Under the pieces are notes generated by a model that was not told the DNA's origin, ran no database searches, and worked only from the letters and a program-made list of their open reading frames with translations. A stretch of DNA of 64,000 nt, from contig NZ_NQOU01000008.1 of assembly GCF_003576595.1 (NCBI RefSeq), forward strand, positions 1-64,000, given 5' to 3'. This DNA is from Neopusillimonas maritima (lineage in GTDB: Bacteria; Pseudomonadota; Gammaproteobacteria; Burkholderiales; Burkholderiaceae_B). A program made the position numbers and the translations under genes. The stretch's first letter is position 1; the number at the start of each line of letters is the position of its first letter. Below are positions 34,012 through 42,688 of the stretch, in pieces.

Positions 34012-34806
34012 TCAAACGGCGACGGGCGCCTTGATATGCGGGTGCGCCTGATATTCCGTGATTTGGAAGTCTTCATACTCATAGTCGAACAAAGACGGTG
34101 CGCGACGCAGGATAGTTAACTTGGGATAGGGGTAGGGCTCGCGCGAAAGCTGCTCCTCAACCTGGTTGAAGTGGTTGCTGTAGATATGGCAATCCCCGCC
34201 CGTCCAGATAAACTCACCCACTTCCAGGTTGCATTGCTGGGCAACCAAATGCGTGAGTAATGCATAGCTGGCAATATTGAAGGGCACCCCCAGGAAGATA
34301 TCGGCGCTGCGCTGATACAACTGGCACGACAATTTGCCGTCGGCCACGTAAAACTGGAAAAAAGCATGGCAAGGGGGCAGGGCCATGTTGGGAATATCGC
34401 TGACATTCCACGCCGACACAATCAACCGGCGCGAGTCGGGGTTGCGCTTTATTTCCTCGATCACCTGCGCCAACTGGTCGATGTGGCCGCCGCCCGGCTT
34501 TGGCCATGAGCGCCATTGAACACCGTAAATGGGCCCCAGGTCGCCGTCCGGCCCGGCCCATTCATTCCAGATGCTTACGCCGCGCTCTTGCAGCCATTTT
34601 GCATTGTTGTCGCCTCGCAAAAACCACAAGAGTTCAATAAAAATACTCTTGGTATGTAATTTTTTGGTGGTAACCAGCGGGAACCCTTGCGCCAGATCGA
34701 AACGCATTTGATAGCCGAAAACAGAGCGCGTGCCCGTGCCGGTGCGGTCGGTTTTCAGCGTGCCGTTTTCATACACGTGGCGCATGAAATTTTCGTACTG
34801 TTGCAT
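34012..34806 (-). CDS. thyA: ThyA, thymidylate synthase
   Basis: ThyA methylates dUMP to dTMP using methylenetetrahydrofolate. The 264-residue product is standard length, with [33 protein letters not shown], the catalytic cysteine in [36 protein letters not shown] (residues about 166-186) and the C-terminal KAPVAV. It lies 5 bases after the OsmC gene and 32 bases before folA, forming an osmC-thyA-folA unit. Confidence 0.97.
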   Translation of the reverse strand: MQQYENFMRHVYENGTLKTDRTGTGTRSVFGYQMRFDLAQGFPLVTTKKLHTKSIFIELLWFLRGDNNAKWLQERGVSIWNEWAGPDGDLGPIYGVQWRSWPKPGGGHIDQLAQVIEEIKRNPDSRRLIVSAWNVSDIPNMALPPCHAFFQFYVADGKLSCQLYQRSADIFLGVPFNIASYALLTHLVAQQCNLEVGEFIWTGGDCHIYSNHFNQVEEQLSREPYPYPKLTILRRAPSLFDYEYEDFQITEYQAHPHIKAPVAV

Positions 34807-34811
34807 AGTGA

Positions 34812-35258
34812 TTACTGTGACGGGGTTTCAGGTTCGGCTTGGTCGAGCACGGTGACCGCATGGGTGATGTCGGCTGTTTTGGCCAATATGGCCGAGGCCG
34901 AGCAGTATTTGTCGTGCGACAGCCGTACCGCTCTTTCAACGGCGGCTTGAGGCAGATTGCGCCCGCTTACCGTAAAGTCGAAATGAATTCGGGTGAAGAC
35001 TTTGGGGTCGGTTTCGGCGCGTTCGGCCGAAAGCTTAACGCGGCAGCCTGTTACAGCATGCCGGCCGCGTTTTAGAATGAGCACCACGTCGTAGGCGGCA
35101 CACCCGCCGGCCCCCGTGAGCATCATTTCCATCGGGCGAGGGGCAAGATTATTGCCGCCCCCCTCGGGTGCGCCGTCCATGGCGGCGACATGGCCGCTTC
35201 CTGTGCGGGCCACAAACAGCATTCCGTCTGGGCCACCCCAGTCGATCGTGCATTCCAT
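34812..35258 (-). CDS. OsmC/YhfA-family protein
   Basis: This 148-residue OsmC-fold protein is of the YhfA-like branch. OsmC family members are thiol-dependent peroxidases; this branch shows [25 protein letters not shown] with the conserved cysteine, and a second cysteine in [12 protein letters not shown]. These two form the reactive pair of the family. I start it at the ATG of 35258; a GTG 12 bases upstream is an alternative. It is the first gene of the unit with thyA and folA. Confidence 0.85.
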   Translation of the reverse strand: MECTIDWGGPDGMLFVARTGSGHVAAMDGAPEGGGNNLAPRPMEMMLTGAGGCAAYDVVLILKRGRHAVTGCRVKLSAERAETDPKVFTRIHFDFTVSGRNLPQAAVERAVRLSHDKYCSASAILAKTADITHAVTVLDQAEPETPSQ

Positions 35259-35496
35259 TGTGTTTGACACCTATAATTCGGCCCCTGGCGGGGCGTGGAA
35301 CTTAAAAGAAAGATAGTAATGCATAACGCCGCGACGGTGCAGGAGGCAGAGACACGGCAGGCTTGAGAAGCGTTATTGCGTTATTTCAGAGCAGCGGGTT
35401 TACCAAGATTGCAAATCTCGTTGTACCATTTTCATATTGATGGTTGTGTGCATAGCCCTGTTTGTGCAGGGAAGTGCTTATGTTTAAGGTGATTAT

Positions 35497-36159
35497 ATGC
35501 AGGCAGGCCAAGACGTTCGTCGTCACTTCAACCCGGTTGATAAAGGTTTGATTGAGTTGGGTAGAGCCCTTGAAGTGCTTAGTGGTGTGGCGCATGCGGT
35601 GCGCCCCAATCCGGCAGGGCCACCACAGGCTGATGAGGCGCAGCTTAATGATACCGATCGTCGTCACTCGGCTGGTTTAATGCGGGTTAACCATGTTGGC
35701 GAAGTTTGCGCCCAGGCCTTGTATCGCGGGCAGGCTTATTTTTGTCGCGACGCATCAACCCAGGCTGTACTGCATGCGGCGGCTCAGGAAGAGGTGGACC
35801 ATTTGGCCTGGTGTAATGATCGTCTGACCCAGTTGAATAGTCATCGCAGTTATTTGAATCCGTTCTGGTATGCGGGTTCTTTCGCATTGGGTGCGTTGGC
35901 CGGCCGCGCCGGTACGGCGTCGAATCTCGGCTTTATGGCTGAAACCGAGGCGCAGGTTGAACAACATTTGAATCGCCATTTAAAAGCATTACCGGCAGAT
36001 GACGGTCGCTCGCGCGCCCTTGTGGAGCAGATGCGGCAAGATGAAATTGCGCATCGTCATCAAGCTGAAGCAGCCGGTGCACGAAAATTGCCTTTTCCGC
36101 TTCGATGTGCCATGAAGCTGATGTCTAAAGTCATGACGACAACGGCGTACCGTATCTAG
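35497..36159 (+). CDS. coq7: Coq7, 2-polyprenyl-3-methyl-6-methoxy-1,4-benzoquinone monooxygenase
   Basis: Coq7 is a membrane-bound di-iron hydroxylase in ubiquinone synthesis, replacing UbiF in this lineage. The 220-residue product has the ferritin-like iron ligands in [37 protein letters not shown] and [12 protein letters not shown]. It starts at the ATG of 35497 behind AAGGTG. The gene is monocistronic by context. In the 226 bases upstream I see only a 15-codon ORF (from about 35320) that I would not annotate. Confidence 0.94.
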   Translation: MQAGQDVRRHFNPVDKGLIELGRALEVLSGVAHAVRPNPAGPPQADEAQLNDTDRRHSAGLMRVNHVGEVCAQALYRGQAYFCRDASTQAVLHAAAQEEVDHLAWCNDRLTQLNSHRSYLNPFWYAGSFALGALAGRAGTASNLGFMAETEAQVEQHLNRHLKALPADDGRSRALVEQMRQDEIAHRHQAEAAGARKLPFPLRCAMKLMSKVMTTTAYRI

Positions 36160-36310
36160 GTAGGGTGCTAATTTTGCAACAAATTGCAATTTGTATGCAT
36201 GCTGAGTATTGACCTAGGATTAACCCTAGGTTAAACTGAGTTCGTCGTTAGGAATTTATGTGTATTTGAAGACGGCAATGTTGTAAAAAAGTTGTAGGAC
36301 AAAAAATATC

Positions 36311-36339
36311 TTGCATCGCAACATTTTTTCAAATACAAT
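36311..36339 (+). promoter_or_regulatory. Sigma70-like promoter of the small RNA candidate
   Basis: TTGCAT (36311-36316) and TACAAT (36334-36339) are separated by exactly 17 bases, close to the sigma70 consensus. The predicted start site is near 36346. No gene starts for about 290 bases, so the promoter serves either a small RNA or a long leader. Confidence 0.65.
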
Positions 36340-36345
36340 TTGCTT

Positions 36346-36501
36346 ATCGGATGTCGAAACGTGATTGCAAAGGGTTTTCCCCAGTTGAATCATGGTGGCT
36401 CAGACAAAAAGTCTTTGTAGCCCGACATGCCAAGGTTGTCTCCTCCACCCTCCTCCTTTGGTGGATTTAGCCCGAGATCTAAGATCTCGGGCTTTTTTTT
36501 T
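36346..36501 (+). ncRNA. Small RNA candidate with anti-Shine-Dalgarno hairpin loop
   Basis: A transcript of about 155 bases is predicted between the promoter at 36311-36339 and the terminator at 36470-36501. It contains no credible ORF. Near its 3' end a hairpin (TCCACC 36444-36449 with GGTGGA 36460-36465) presents the 10-base loop CTCCTCCTTT. That loop includes CCTCCTT, the anti-Shine-Dalgarno core of 16S rRNA, so it could bind ribosome binding sites of mRNAs. A second CTCCTCC lies just upstream at 36440-36446. Smaller stems occur upstream (AGAC/GTCT; GGG-TTTT-CCC). Similar loop motifs occur in CUCCUCC-type small RNAs of Alphaproteobacteria. It could instead be an attenuated leader of the polysaccharide operon. 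Confidence 0.6.
36470..36501 (+). terminator. Strong intrinsic terminator
   Basis: GCCCGAGATC (36470-36479) and GATCTCGGGC (36483-36492) form a perfect 10-bp stem with a TAA loop, followed by nine T (36493-36501). This is the best terminator in the window. It ends the small RNA candidate and insulates the polysaccharide operon from upstream transcription. Confidence 0.9.
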
Positions 36502-36636
36502 GCCCGGATCAGGGCTAACCCCTATTTTTCCCCTGTTTTGATGTAACATTTCTCGTTGCATCTGCTTGCACGTAGCAAGGTAGAGCCAAGAAAGTCACTT
36601 CATAATGTAATCAATTTCATCACGCATGGTAATAAT

Positions 36637-37776
36637 GTGACCAATCCTCAAACTTGGGATACTGTAACTTGGCTCTACATTTGTGTTGTCGCCTTCATGG
36701 TGGGGGGGCTGATTGTTGCCTCGGAACGCTGGCATGGCAAGCTTACGGGCGATGTGGATTTCAAAAAGCCACAGGCGTCTCACAGCCGTTCAACGCCTCG
36801 CGTAGGGGGCCTGGCGGTTGTTGCGGGTAGCCTGGCAGGGTTGTTGGTGCTTGGCCCAAGCAATATGACACTCACCTGGCTTTGGCCGGTATTGTTTATT
36901 GCCGCCATGCCCGTTTTTGTTGCAGGATTGCTTGAAGACATAACGAAAGATGTTGGCGCCGGCAAACGCCTGTTGGCGGCTTTTTTGTCGGCGGCAATTG
37001 CCTGGTGGCTTATAGGGGGTGTGTCACGTGTCGGCATACCCAGTGTCGACTGGTTGCTGGCTTGGTGGCCGGTATCGCTGGTTTTCACAATGCTGGCGGT
37101 TGGCGGCTGTACCCACGCGCTGAATATTGTTGACGGCATGAATGGGCTGGCCGGCATGGTAGCGACCTTAATGGCCGTCTCCATTGGTTTGGTGGCGTTG
37201 CAGGTACAAGACATTCCCATTTTTCTGATTTCAGCGGCATTGGCCTCGGCGACCTTGGGTTTCCTGGTTTGGAATTTCCCTTTTGGTCGTGTATTTTTGG
37301 GCGATGGCGGGGCTTATTTCCTGGGCTTTATGTTGGCCGAACTGGCGGTGCAGCTCGTGGTTAGAAACCCTGGCGTATCGCCATTCTATGCGCTGGCAGT
37401 CCTGTTTTATCCGGTATTCGAAACACTGTTTTCCATATGGCGCCGTCGGTTCAAACGCGGTACGCCCATTGATCAACCCGACGCCTTGCATTTGCATCAA
37501 CTGGTTTTCCGACGCTTGGTACGTGTGACATTCAGCCGCGACAGCCGTCATGCCGTGCCGGCGCTATGTAACGCCATGGCGTCGCCGTATTTGTGGGTTC
37601 TTACGTTAATTGGTTTGGTGCCTGCAACGATTTGGTGGGACAGCACGCTGATTCTATGCATCAGCCTGCTGGTGTTTTCTTTGGTATACATCTGGTTGTA
37701 TTCGCGTCTGGTTTCCTGGCGCGGCCCCTCCTGGCTGTTGTTGCCGTCTATCGGTAAAACAAAAAAGCCGGATTAA
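36637..37776 (+). CDS. WecA/WbpL-type undecaprenyl-phosphate glycosyl-1-phosphate transferase
   Basis: This is an MraY/WecA-superfamily enzyme of about 379 residues and about ten membrane helices. It starts lipid-linked glycan synthesis by moving a HexNAc-1-phosphate onto undecaprenyl phosphate. Visible motifs are [16 protein letters not shown], the catalytic-loop [28 protein letters not shown], and the cytoplasmic histidine motif [15 protein letters not shown]. The start is uncertain: the frame is open from a TTG at 36556, but the GTG at 36637 is nearer the first helix. It leads the polysaccharide cluster; the sugar is not readable from sequence. Confidence 0.85.
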   Translation: MTNPQTWDTVTWLYICVVAFMVGGLIVASERWHGKLTGDVDFKKPQASHSRSTPRVGGLAVVAGSLAGLLVLGPSNMTLTWLWPVLFIAAMPVFVAGLLEDITKDVGAGKRLLAAFLSAAIAWWLIGGVSRVGIPSVDWLLAWWPVSLVFTMLAVGGCTHALNIVDGMNGLAGMVATLMAVSIGLVALQVQDIPIFLISAALASATLGFLVWNFPFGRVFLGDGGAYFLGFMLAELAVQLVVRNPGVSPFYALAVLFYPVFETLFSIWRRRFKRGTPIDQPDALHLHQLVFRRLVRVTFSRDSRHAVPALCNAMASPYLWVLTLIGLVPATIWWDSTLILCISLLVFSLVYIWLYSRLVSWRGPSWLLLPSIGKTKKPD

Positions 37777-37820
37777 ACGAAATTGAATTTTTGTGTGTTT
37801 GCGCAAACAAGGAGAATAAG

Positions 37821-39095
37821 TTGCAGATTGCAGACGTGAAATTGGCGGTTGTCGGCCTGGGATATGTTGGCTTGCCGTTGGCCGTTGAGTTTGGCAAAAA
37901 ACGCCCGGTGTTGGGGTTTGATATTAACGTGCGCCGTATTGCCGAGTTGCAGCAAGGTAAAGACCACACCCGGGAAGTAGAGCCCGAGGAATTGGCACAA
38001 GCATCGCACCTGAGCTTTACGCACACGACGTCTGAACTGGCTAAGGCCAATGTATTTATTGTGACGGTACCCACCCCCATTGATGATTACAAACAACCGG
38101 ATCTCACGCCATTGGTGCGGGCCAGTGAAACAATTGGCAAGGTGCTTAAGCGGGGCGATATTGTTATCTATGAGTCAACTGTTTATCCCGGCGCAACCGA
38201 AGAAGATTGCGTACCTGTCCTGGAGCGTGTGTCGGGCTTGAAATTCAATGAAGATTTCTATGCCGGTTATAGTCCTGAACGCATAAACCCGGGTGATAAA
38301 CAGCATCGTGTAGCAACAATTAAAAAGGTCACGTCGGGCTCAACGCCTGAAGTGGCCGAGTTGGTTGATGCTCTTTATCGTGAAATTATCGTCGCCGGCA
38401 CGCACAAGGCTTCATCTATTCGTGTTGCGGAGGCGGCCAAGGTTATTGAAAACACCCAGCGCGATGTCAATATTGCGCTCATTAACGAGCTTGCCCTGAT
38501 CTTCAACAAAATGGGCATTGACACTCAGGCGGTGCTGGAAGCGGCCGGAACCAAATGGAACTTTTTGCCGTTTCGCCCCGGTTTGGTTGGGGGGCACTGC
38601 ATCGGCGTTGATCCTTATTACTTAACGCACAAAGCCCAAGCCATTGGCTACCATCCAGAAATTATTCTGGCCGGCCGTCGGTTGAATGACTCAATGGGCG
38701 GCTACGTGGCGTCGCAACTGATCAAGGCCATGACCAAACGACGCATCCAGGTGCAGGATTCCCGCATTCTTGTGATGGGCCTGGCGTTCAAGGAAAACTG
38801 CCCCGATTTGCGTAATACACGGGTGGTGGACATTGTGAATGAGCTAAGCGACTACAGCACGCAGGTTGATGTATACGACCCCTGGGTTGATGCTGATGAG
38901 GCTCGCGAAGAGTACGGCATCACACCTGTGAAAGAGCCGCAGCAAGGCGCTTACGACGCAATTGTGCTGGCGGTGGCACACAATGAATTCGTGCAAATGG
39001 GCGTCGACAAAATCCGGGCGTTGGGCAAAACCCCGCATGTGTTGTACGACCTGAAGTACCTACTAACGGCGCAAGAAGCCGACCTACGTTTATAA
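37821..39095 (+). CDS. tviB: TviB/WbpO-like UDP-N-acetylhexosamine 6-dehydrogenase
   Basis: This enzyme oxidises C6 of UDP-GlcNAc or UDP-GalNAc twice with NAD+ to give the uronic acid. The 424-residue product has the Rossmann motif [54 protein letters not shown] and the catalytic cysteine C260 in [13 protein letters not shown]. It starts at TTG 37821 directly behind AAGGAGA. The following gene encodes the matching C4 epimerase, as in the Salmonella Vi capsule and Pseudomonas O6 clusters, so the product is probably UDP-GalNAcA. Confidence 0.88.
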   Translation: MQIADVKLAVVGLGYVGLPLAVEFGKKRPVLGFDINVRRIAELQQGKDHTREVEPEELAQASHLSFTHTTSELAKANVFIVTVPTPIDDYKQPDLTPLVRASETIGKVLKRGDIVIYESTVYPGATEEDCVPVLERVSGLKFNEDFYAGYSPERINPGDKQHRVATIKKVTSGSTPEVAELVDALYREIIVAGTHKASSIRVAEAAKVIENTQRDVNIALINELALIFNKMGIDTQAVLEAAGTKWNFLPFRPGLVGGHCIGVDPYYLTHKAQAIGYHPEIILAGRRLNDSMGGYVASQLIKAMTKRRIQVQDSRILVMGLAFKENCPDLRNTRVVDIVNELSDYSTQVDVYDPWVDADEAREEYGITPVKEPQQGAYDAIVLAVAHNEFVQMGVDKIRALGKTPHVLYDLKYLLTAQEADLRL

Positions 39096-39111
39096 GAAAG
39101 AGCAGGGCGCT

Positions 39112-40137
39112 ATGAGTGAACGCTTTCAAGCCGTTGTTAAGCAGTTTCAAGACGAGCCGGGTGTTTGGCTGGTAACCGGATGCGCCGGATTTATTGGGTC
39201 GAACCTGCTTGAGGCATTGCTGAAAATGGGTCAAACAGTCGTGGGTCTGGATAATTTCGCCACCGGCTTTCGGCACAATCTTGAGGAAGTGCAGCGAAAC
39301 GTTGGTGACCAGGCATGGGGTCGTTTTCGATTTATAGAGGGTGACATTCGGGATCCCGAACATTGTCACGCGGCGGTTCAGGGAGTGGATTACGTGTTGC
39401 ATCAGGCGGCGTTGGGCTCGGTGCCGCGCTCCCTGAATGACCCGGCCACCACGAACGCCGTCAATATTTCCGGTTTTCTTAATATGCTGATCGCGGCGCG
39501 CGACGCCAAAGTGAAGTCTTTCGTGTATGCGGCCTCCAGTTCAACGTATGGCGACCACGAGGCATTGCCGAAGATCGAAGAACGTATTGGTCAACCGCTT
39601 TCCCCTTACGCGGTAACCAAATACGTGAACGAACTTTATGCCGGCGTTTTTGCACGCTCATACGGTTTCAACAGTATTGGCTTGCGGTACTTCAATGTTT
39701 TTGGCCCTCGCCAAACCCCGGATGGCGCTTATGCGGCGGTGATACCGCGCTGGATTGGTGCGATGATTCGTAACGAGGCCGTGCATATCAACGGGGATGG
39801 AGAAACCAGCCGCGACTTTTGCTTCGTAGAAAATGTCGTGCAAATGAACGTGCTTGCTGCAGCCGCTTCAGGCGATGCCGTGAATCAGGTTTACAACGTG
39901 GCGTTTAACGCGCGCACCAGCCTGAATCAGTTGTTTGATTACCTGGTCACAACGCTTGCCAAAAACGGGGTTTCATATGATCGCCGCCCCGAATACGGCG
40001 ATTTCAGGGCCGGCGATGTGCGCCACTCACAGGCCGACATCGCCAAAGCCCGGAAGCTGTTGGGATATGAGCCACAGTTCAGCATTATTCAGGGGCTTGA
40101 AAAAGCCATGCCTTGGTACATTCAGTTTTTAAGTTAA
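39112..40137 (+). CDS. tviC: TviC/WbpP-like UDP-N-acetylglucosamine C4-epimerase
   Basis: This extended-SDR enzyme interconverts UDP-GlcNAc and UDP-GalNAc or their uronic acids. The 341 residues match WbpP in length. Motifs are [17 protein letters not shown], the AASSSTYGD serine segment and the catalytic YAVTK (YxxxK). The segments [16 protein letters not shown] and [14 protein letters not shown] are typical of the WbpP/TviC subgroup. It follows the dehydrogenase by 16 bases, and the pair makes the uronic acid building block of the surface glycan. Confidence 0.88.
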   Translation: MSERFQAVVKQFQDEPGVWLVTGCAGFIGSNLLEALLKMGQTVVGLDNFATGFRHNLEEVQRNVGDQAWGRFRFIEGDIRDPEHCHAAVQGVDYVLHQAALGSVPRSLNDPATTNAVNISGFLNMLIAARDAKVKSFVYAASSSTYGDHEALPKIEERIGQPLSPYAVTKYVNELYAGVFARSYGFNSIGLRYFNVFGPRQTPDGAYAAVIPRWIGAMIRNEAVHINGDGETSRDFCFVENVVQMNVLAAAASGDAVNQVYNVAFNARTSLNQLFDYLVTTLAKNGVSYDRRPEYGDFRAGDVRHSQADIAKARKLLGYEPQFSIIQGLEKAMPWYIQFLS

Positions 40138-40138
40138 T

Positions 40139-41497
40139 TTGAAAATCATTCGTGACCGCCTGACCCGCCTGGGATCCGACCATAAGCGCATTGCGCGGGG
40201 TGCCATGCGGGTCGCCTTCTTTCTGCTGTTGGGCAAGTTCGTCGGTGCATTCAAGGAAATGGCCGTCGCGTACCGCTATGGTATTTCCGACGTGGTGGAT
40301 GCGTACCAATTCACGCTAACCATGGCAGGGTGGTTGCCGGTTACCGCCATTGGTGTTCTTTCGGTGGTTTTGATTCCGGTTCTGGTGAAGTTAAAGCGCC
40401 AGTCGCAGCAAACGCGTGAGCGCTTCTTGCAGGAGCTGTTCGGCGTCACTTTAGCCGTTGGGGCCTTGTTGGCAGTGGGTTTGTATTTTGCCTGGCCCTG
40501 GGTGCTCGAATGGGTGGGTGCCGACTTAACGGCCAACACCCGGGCGATGAGTCAGGAGCTTATGCTGGCGTTCGCTCCCGTGGCCTTGTTAACGCTGGTT
40601 GCCGGTGTGAGTTCTGCCCGGTTGCGGGCGCACGAGCGGCATATCAATACGCTGCTCGACAGTATTCCGGCTTTGCTGATTTTGGTTTGGGTCATGTTGG
40701 CGGCAACGGCGGCCGATGTTGGGCCTTTGCTTTGGGGTACGTTAGTTGGTTACATGATTCAGTCTGCCTGGTTGCTGTGGTTGGCCTCTCACGCCGATAA
40801 CGTGGGCGTCAAGCCCCGGCTGGGTTTTCAATCGCCTTATTGGCCTCAGCTGGTGGCTGCCGCGGGCATTATGCTGGTAGGGCAGGTTGCCATGAGCATA
40901 GTGGGGCCTTTGGACCAATATACCGCGGCCGAGTTAGGTCGCAATGCCAACGCCACGCTGGGTTATGCAAACCGCATTTTGGCGTTGTTGCTAGGTTTGG
41001 GCGCGGTGTCTGTTGGGCGTGCCGCCTTGCCTGTGTTGTCGGACATCCACAGTCGGGGTGACGCCGCGCAGGGCCGGCGCATGGCTTTGAAATGGTCTGT
41101 TCTCATGCTGGGCATGGGCATGGCGGCTGCGCTGATGGGATGGTTGCTTGCGCCGTGGGGTGTGAGTTTATTGTTCGAGCGTGGCGCTTTTACGGAACAA
41201 GACACCATGAGGGTTGCCGGCGTGTTTCGTTGGGGCTTGCTGCAAATGCCGTTTTATTTCGGCGTTCTGGTGCTGGTTCAATTACTTGCAAGCCAGAATC
41301 GTTACCGCATCATGGCGGTCATTGCATTAGGGAATTTTGCGCTCAAGGCGCTATTGAACCCCATACTGGGTTCAGCCATGGGCTTGCAGGGCGTGATGTT
41401 GGCAACAGCATGTATGTATGCATTGTCATATGGTTGCTATGTTTTGGCAGCGCTCAAGTCTGTTGCAAACGAAGCGCCGTCCGGCCCTGCGCAATAA
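40139..41497 (+). CDS. MurJ/MviN-type lipid-linked oligosaccharide flippase
   Basis: This is a 452-residue MOP-superfamily protein with about 12-14 membrane helices. It resembles MurJ/MviN more than canonical O-antigen Wzx (for example FVGAFKEMAVAYRYGISDVVDAYQF, shown in part; ANRILALLLGLGAVSVGRAALPVLS). In this setting it would flip the undecaprenyl-linked repeat unit across the inner membrane. The TTG at 40139 starts 1 base after the epimerase stop; an internal ATG at 40205 would cut into the first helix. A separate housekeeping murJ is expected elsewhere in the genome. Confidence 0.78.
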   Translation: MKIIRDRLTRLGSDHKRIARGAMRVAFFLLLGKFVGAFKEMAVAYRYGISDVVDAYQFTLTMAGWLPVTAIGVLSVVLIPVLVKLKRQSQQTRERFLQELFGVTLAVGALLAVGLYFAWPWVLEWVGADLTANTRAMSQELMLAFAPVALLTLVAGVSSARLRAHERHINTLLDSIPALLILVWVMLAATAADVGPLLWGTLVGYMIQSAWLLWLASHADNVGVKPRLGFQSPYWPQLVAAAGIMLVGQVAMSIVGPLDQYTAAELGRNANATLGYANRILALLLGLGAVSVGRAALPVLSDIHSRGDAAQGRRMALKWSVLMLGMGMAAALMGWLLAPWGVSLLFERGAFTEQDTMRVAGVFRWGLLQMPFYFGVLVLVQLLASQNRYRIMAVIALGNFALKALLNPILGSAMGLQGVMLATACMYALSYGCYVLAALKSVANEAPSGPAQ

Positions 41498-41518
41498 TCG
41501 TATTCAGAAGGAATTGGT

Positions 41519-42688
41519 GTGGTTAGGTTGAAGCGTTCCCCGCATTTGATGATTGTGATTCACTCGCTGCATGGCGGTGGTGCTGAGCGCGTGACGGTTG
41601 ATTTAAGCGAGTTTTGGCGCGCCCGAGGCTATGAGGTAACGGTTGTCACGCAAGCCGGGCCCGAACATGATGCTTACCAGCTTCACGCTAACGTGCGTCG
41701 CGAAGTATTGGGTACGGCCGGGGCCAGCGGCAATAAATTGAAAGCGCTTTACTCGAATTTACGTCGCTTATGGCGTTTGCGGCGGCTGATCCGAAAGTAT
41801 GAACCCACCATTATTCTGGGCATGATGACAACGTCTTCGGTGCTCGCCATATTGGCGGCCAGAGGCCTGTCATGTCGCGTGATCGCAACCGAACACACGC
41901 ATCCGCCGTTTCAGGATCTGCCGTCGGTGTGGAAAAAAATGCGAAAGAAAGCATATCCGCAAGCGTATAAAGTGGTCGCGCTCACGTCGGATACCGCCCG
42001 GTGGGTTAAAGAAAACATTCCCGGCAGCCAGGTTTGCGTCATTCCGAATGCCGTCGTCTGGCCGCTTGCGCAAACCGATCCCGTGGTCGAACCACCTCAG
42101 CGCGGAACGCGCAGACGATTGCTGGCGGTGGGGCGCTTGCATTCGCACAAAGGTTTTGACCTTCTTTTGACCGCTTTCGCGTCGATTCAGTCATACTTCC
42201 CAGATTGGGATCTTGTGATTCTGGGTGAAGGCTCCGACCGGGAGTCGCTTCAGGCACAAGTGCAACAGCTGGGCTTGGATGAGCGCGTTGCCATGCCGGG
42301 TCGGGTCGGTAATGTGGGGCAGTGGTATCAGTCGTCCGACCTTTATGTGCTTAGTTCACGCGTTGAGGGCTTGTCTAACACGTTGCTGGAGTCAATGGCA
42401 AGTGGCTTGCCGGTTGTTGCGTTCGATTGTGATACGGGGCCGCGTGAAATTGTGCGTCACGGGATTGACGGCGCATTGGTGAGTCCGCCCGAGGATGTCG
42501 ATGCCCTGGCCGCACATCTTTCCGATTTAATGGCGCATCCCGATAAGCGCAGAATGTTGGCCATGCGCGCGGTGGATGTGCGTGACCGGTTTTCGTCGGT
42601 CAGGGTCATGGCCTTGTGGCGACAAGTATTTGAGGGGGGCAATACCCCGGAGCAAAACAAAGGAAGTAGCTCATGTGCGGAATCGTAG
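41519..42688 (+). CDS. GT4-family glycosyltransferase
   Basis: This 389-residue retaining GT-B glycosyltransferase has the N-terminal glycine-rich SLHGGGAERVTVDLSEF, the middle LLAVGRLHSHKGFDLLLTAF and the C-terminal nucleotide-sugar binding SSRVEGLSNTLLESMASGLPVVAFDCDTGP, with the EX7E-type pair. It would add one sugar to the lipid-linked unit on the cytoplasmic face. It starts with GTG 41519 and its last 16 bases overlap the amidotransferase gene. Donor and acceptor are unknown. Confidence 0.85.
   Translation: MVRLKRSPHLMIVIHSLHGGGAERVTVDLSEFWRARGYEVTVVTQAGPEHDAYQLHANVRREVLGTAGASGNKLKALYSNLRRLWRLRRLIRKYEPTIILGMMTTSSVLAILAARGLSCRVIATEHTHPPFQDLPSVWKKMRKKAYPQAYKVVALTSDTARWVKENIPGSQVCVIPNAVVWPLAQTDPVVEPPQRGTRRRLLAVGRLHSHKGFDLLLTAFASIQSYFPDWDLVILGEGSDRESLQAQVQQLGLDERVAMPGRVGNVGQWYQSSDLYVLSSRVEGLSNTLLESMASGLPVVAFDCDTGPREIVRHGIDGALVSPPEDVDALAAHLSDLMAHPDKRRMLAMRAVDVRDRFSSVRVMALWRQVFEGGNTPEQNKGSSSCAES

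Noticed and set aside
35320-35367. 15-codon ORF upstream of coq7
   Set aside because: Too short, no strong ribosome binding site and no known leader peptide function.
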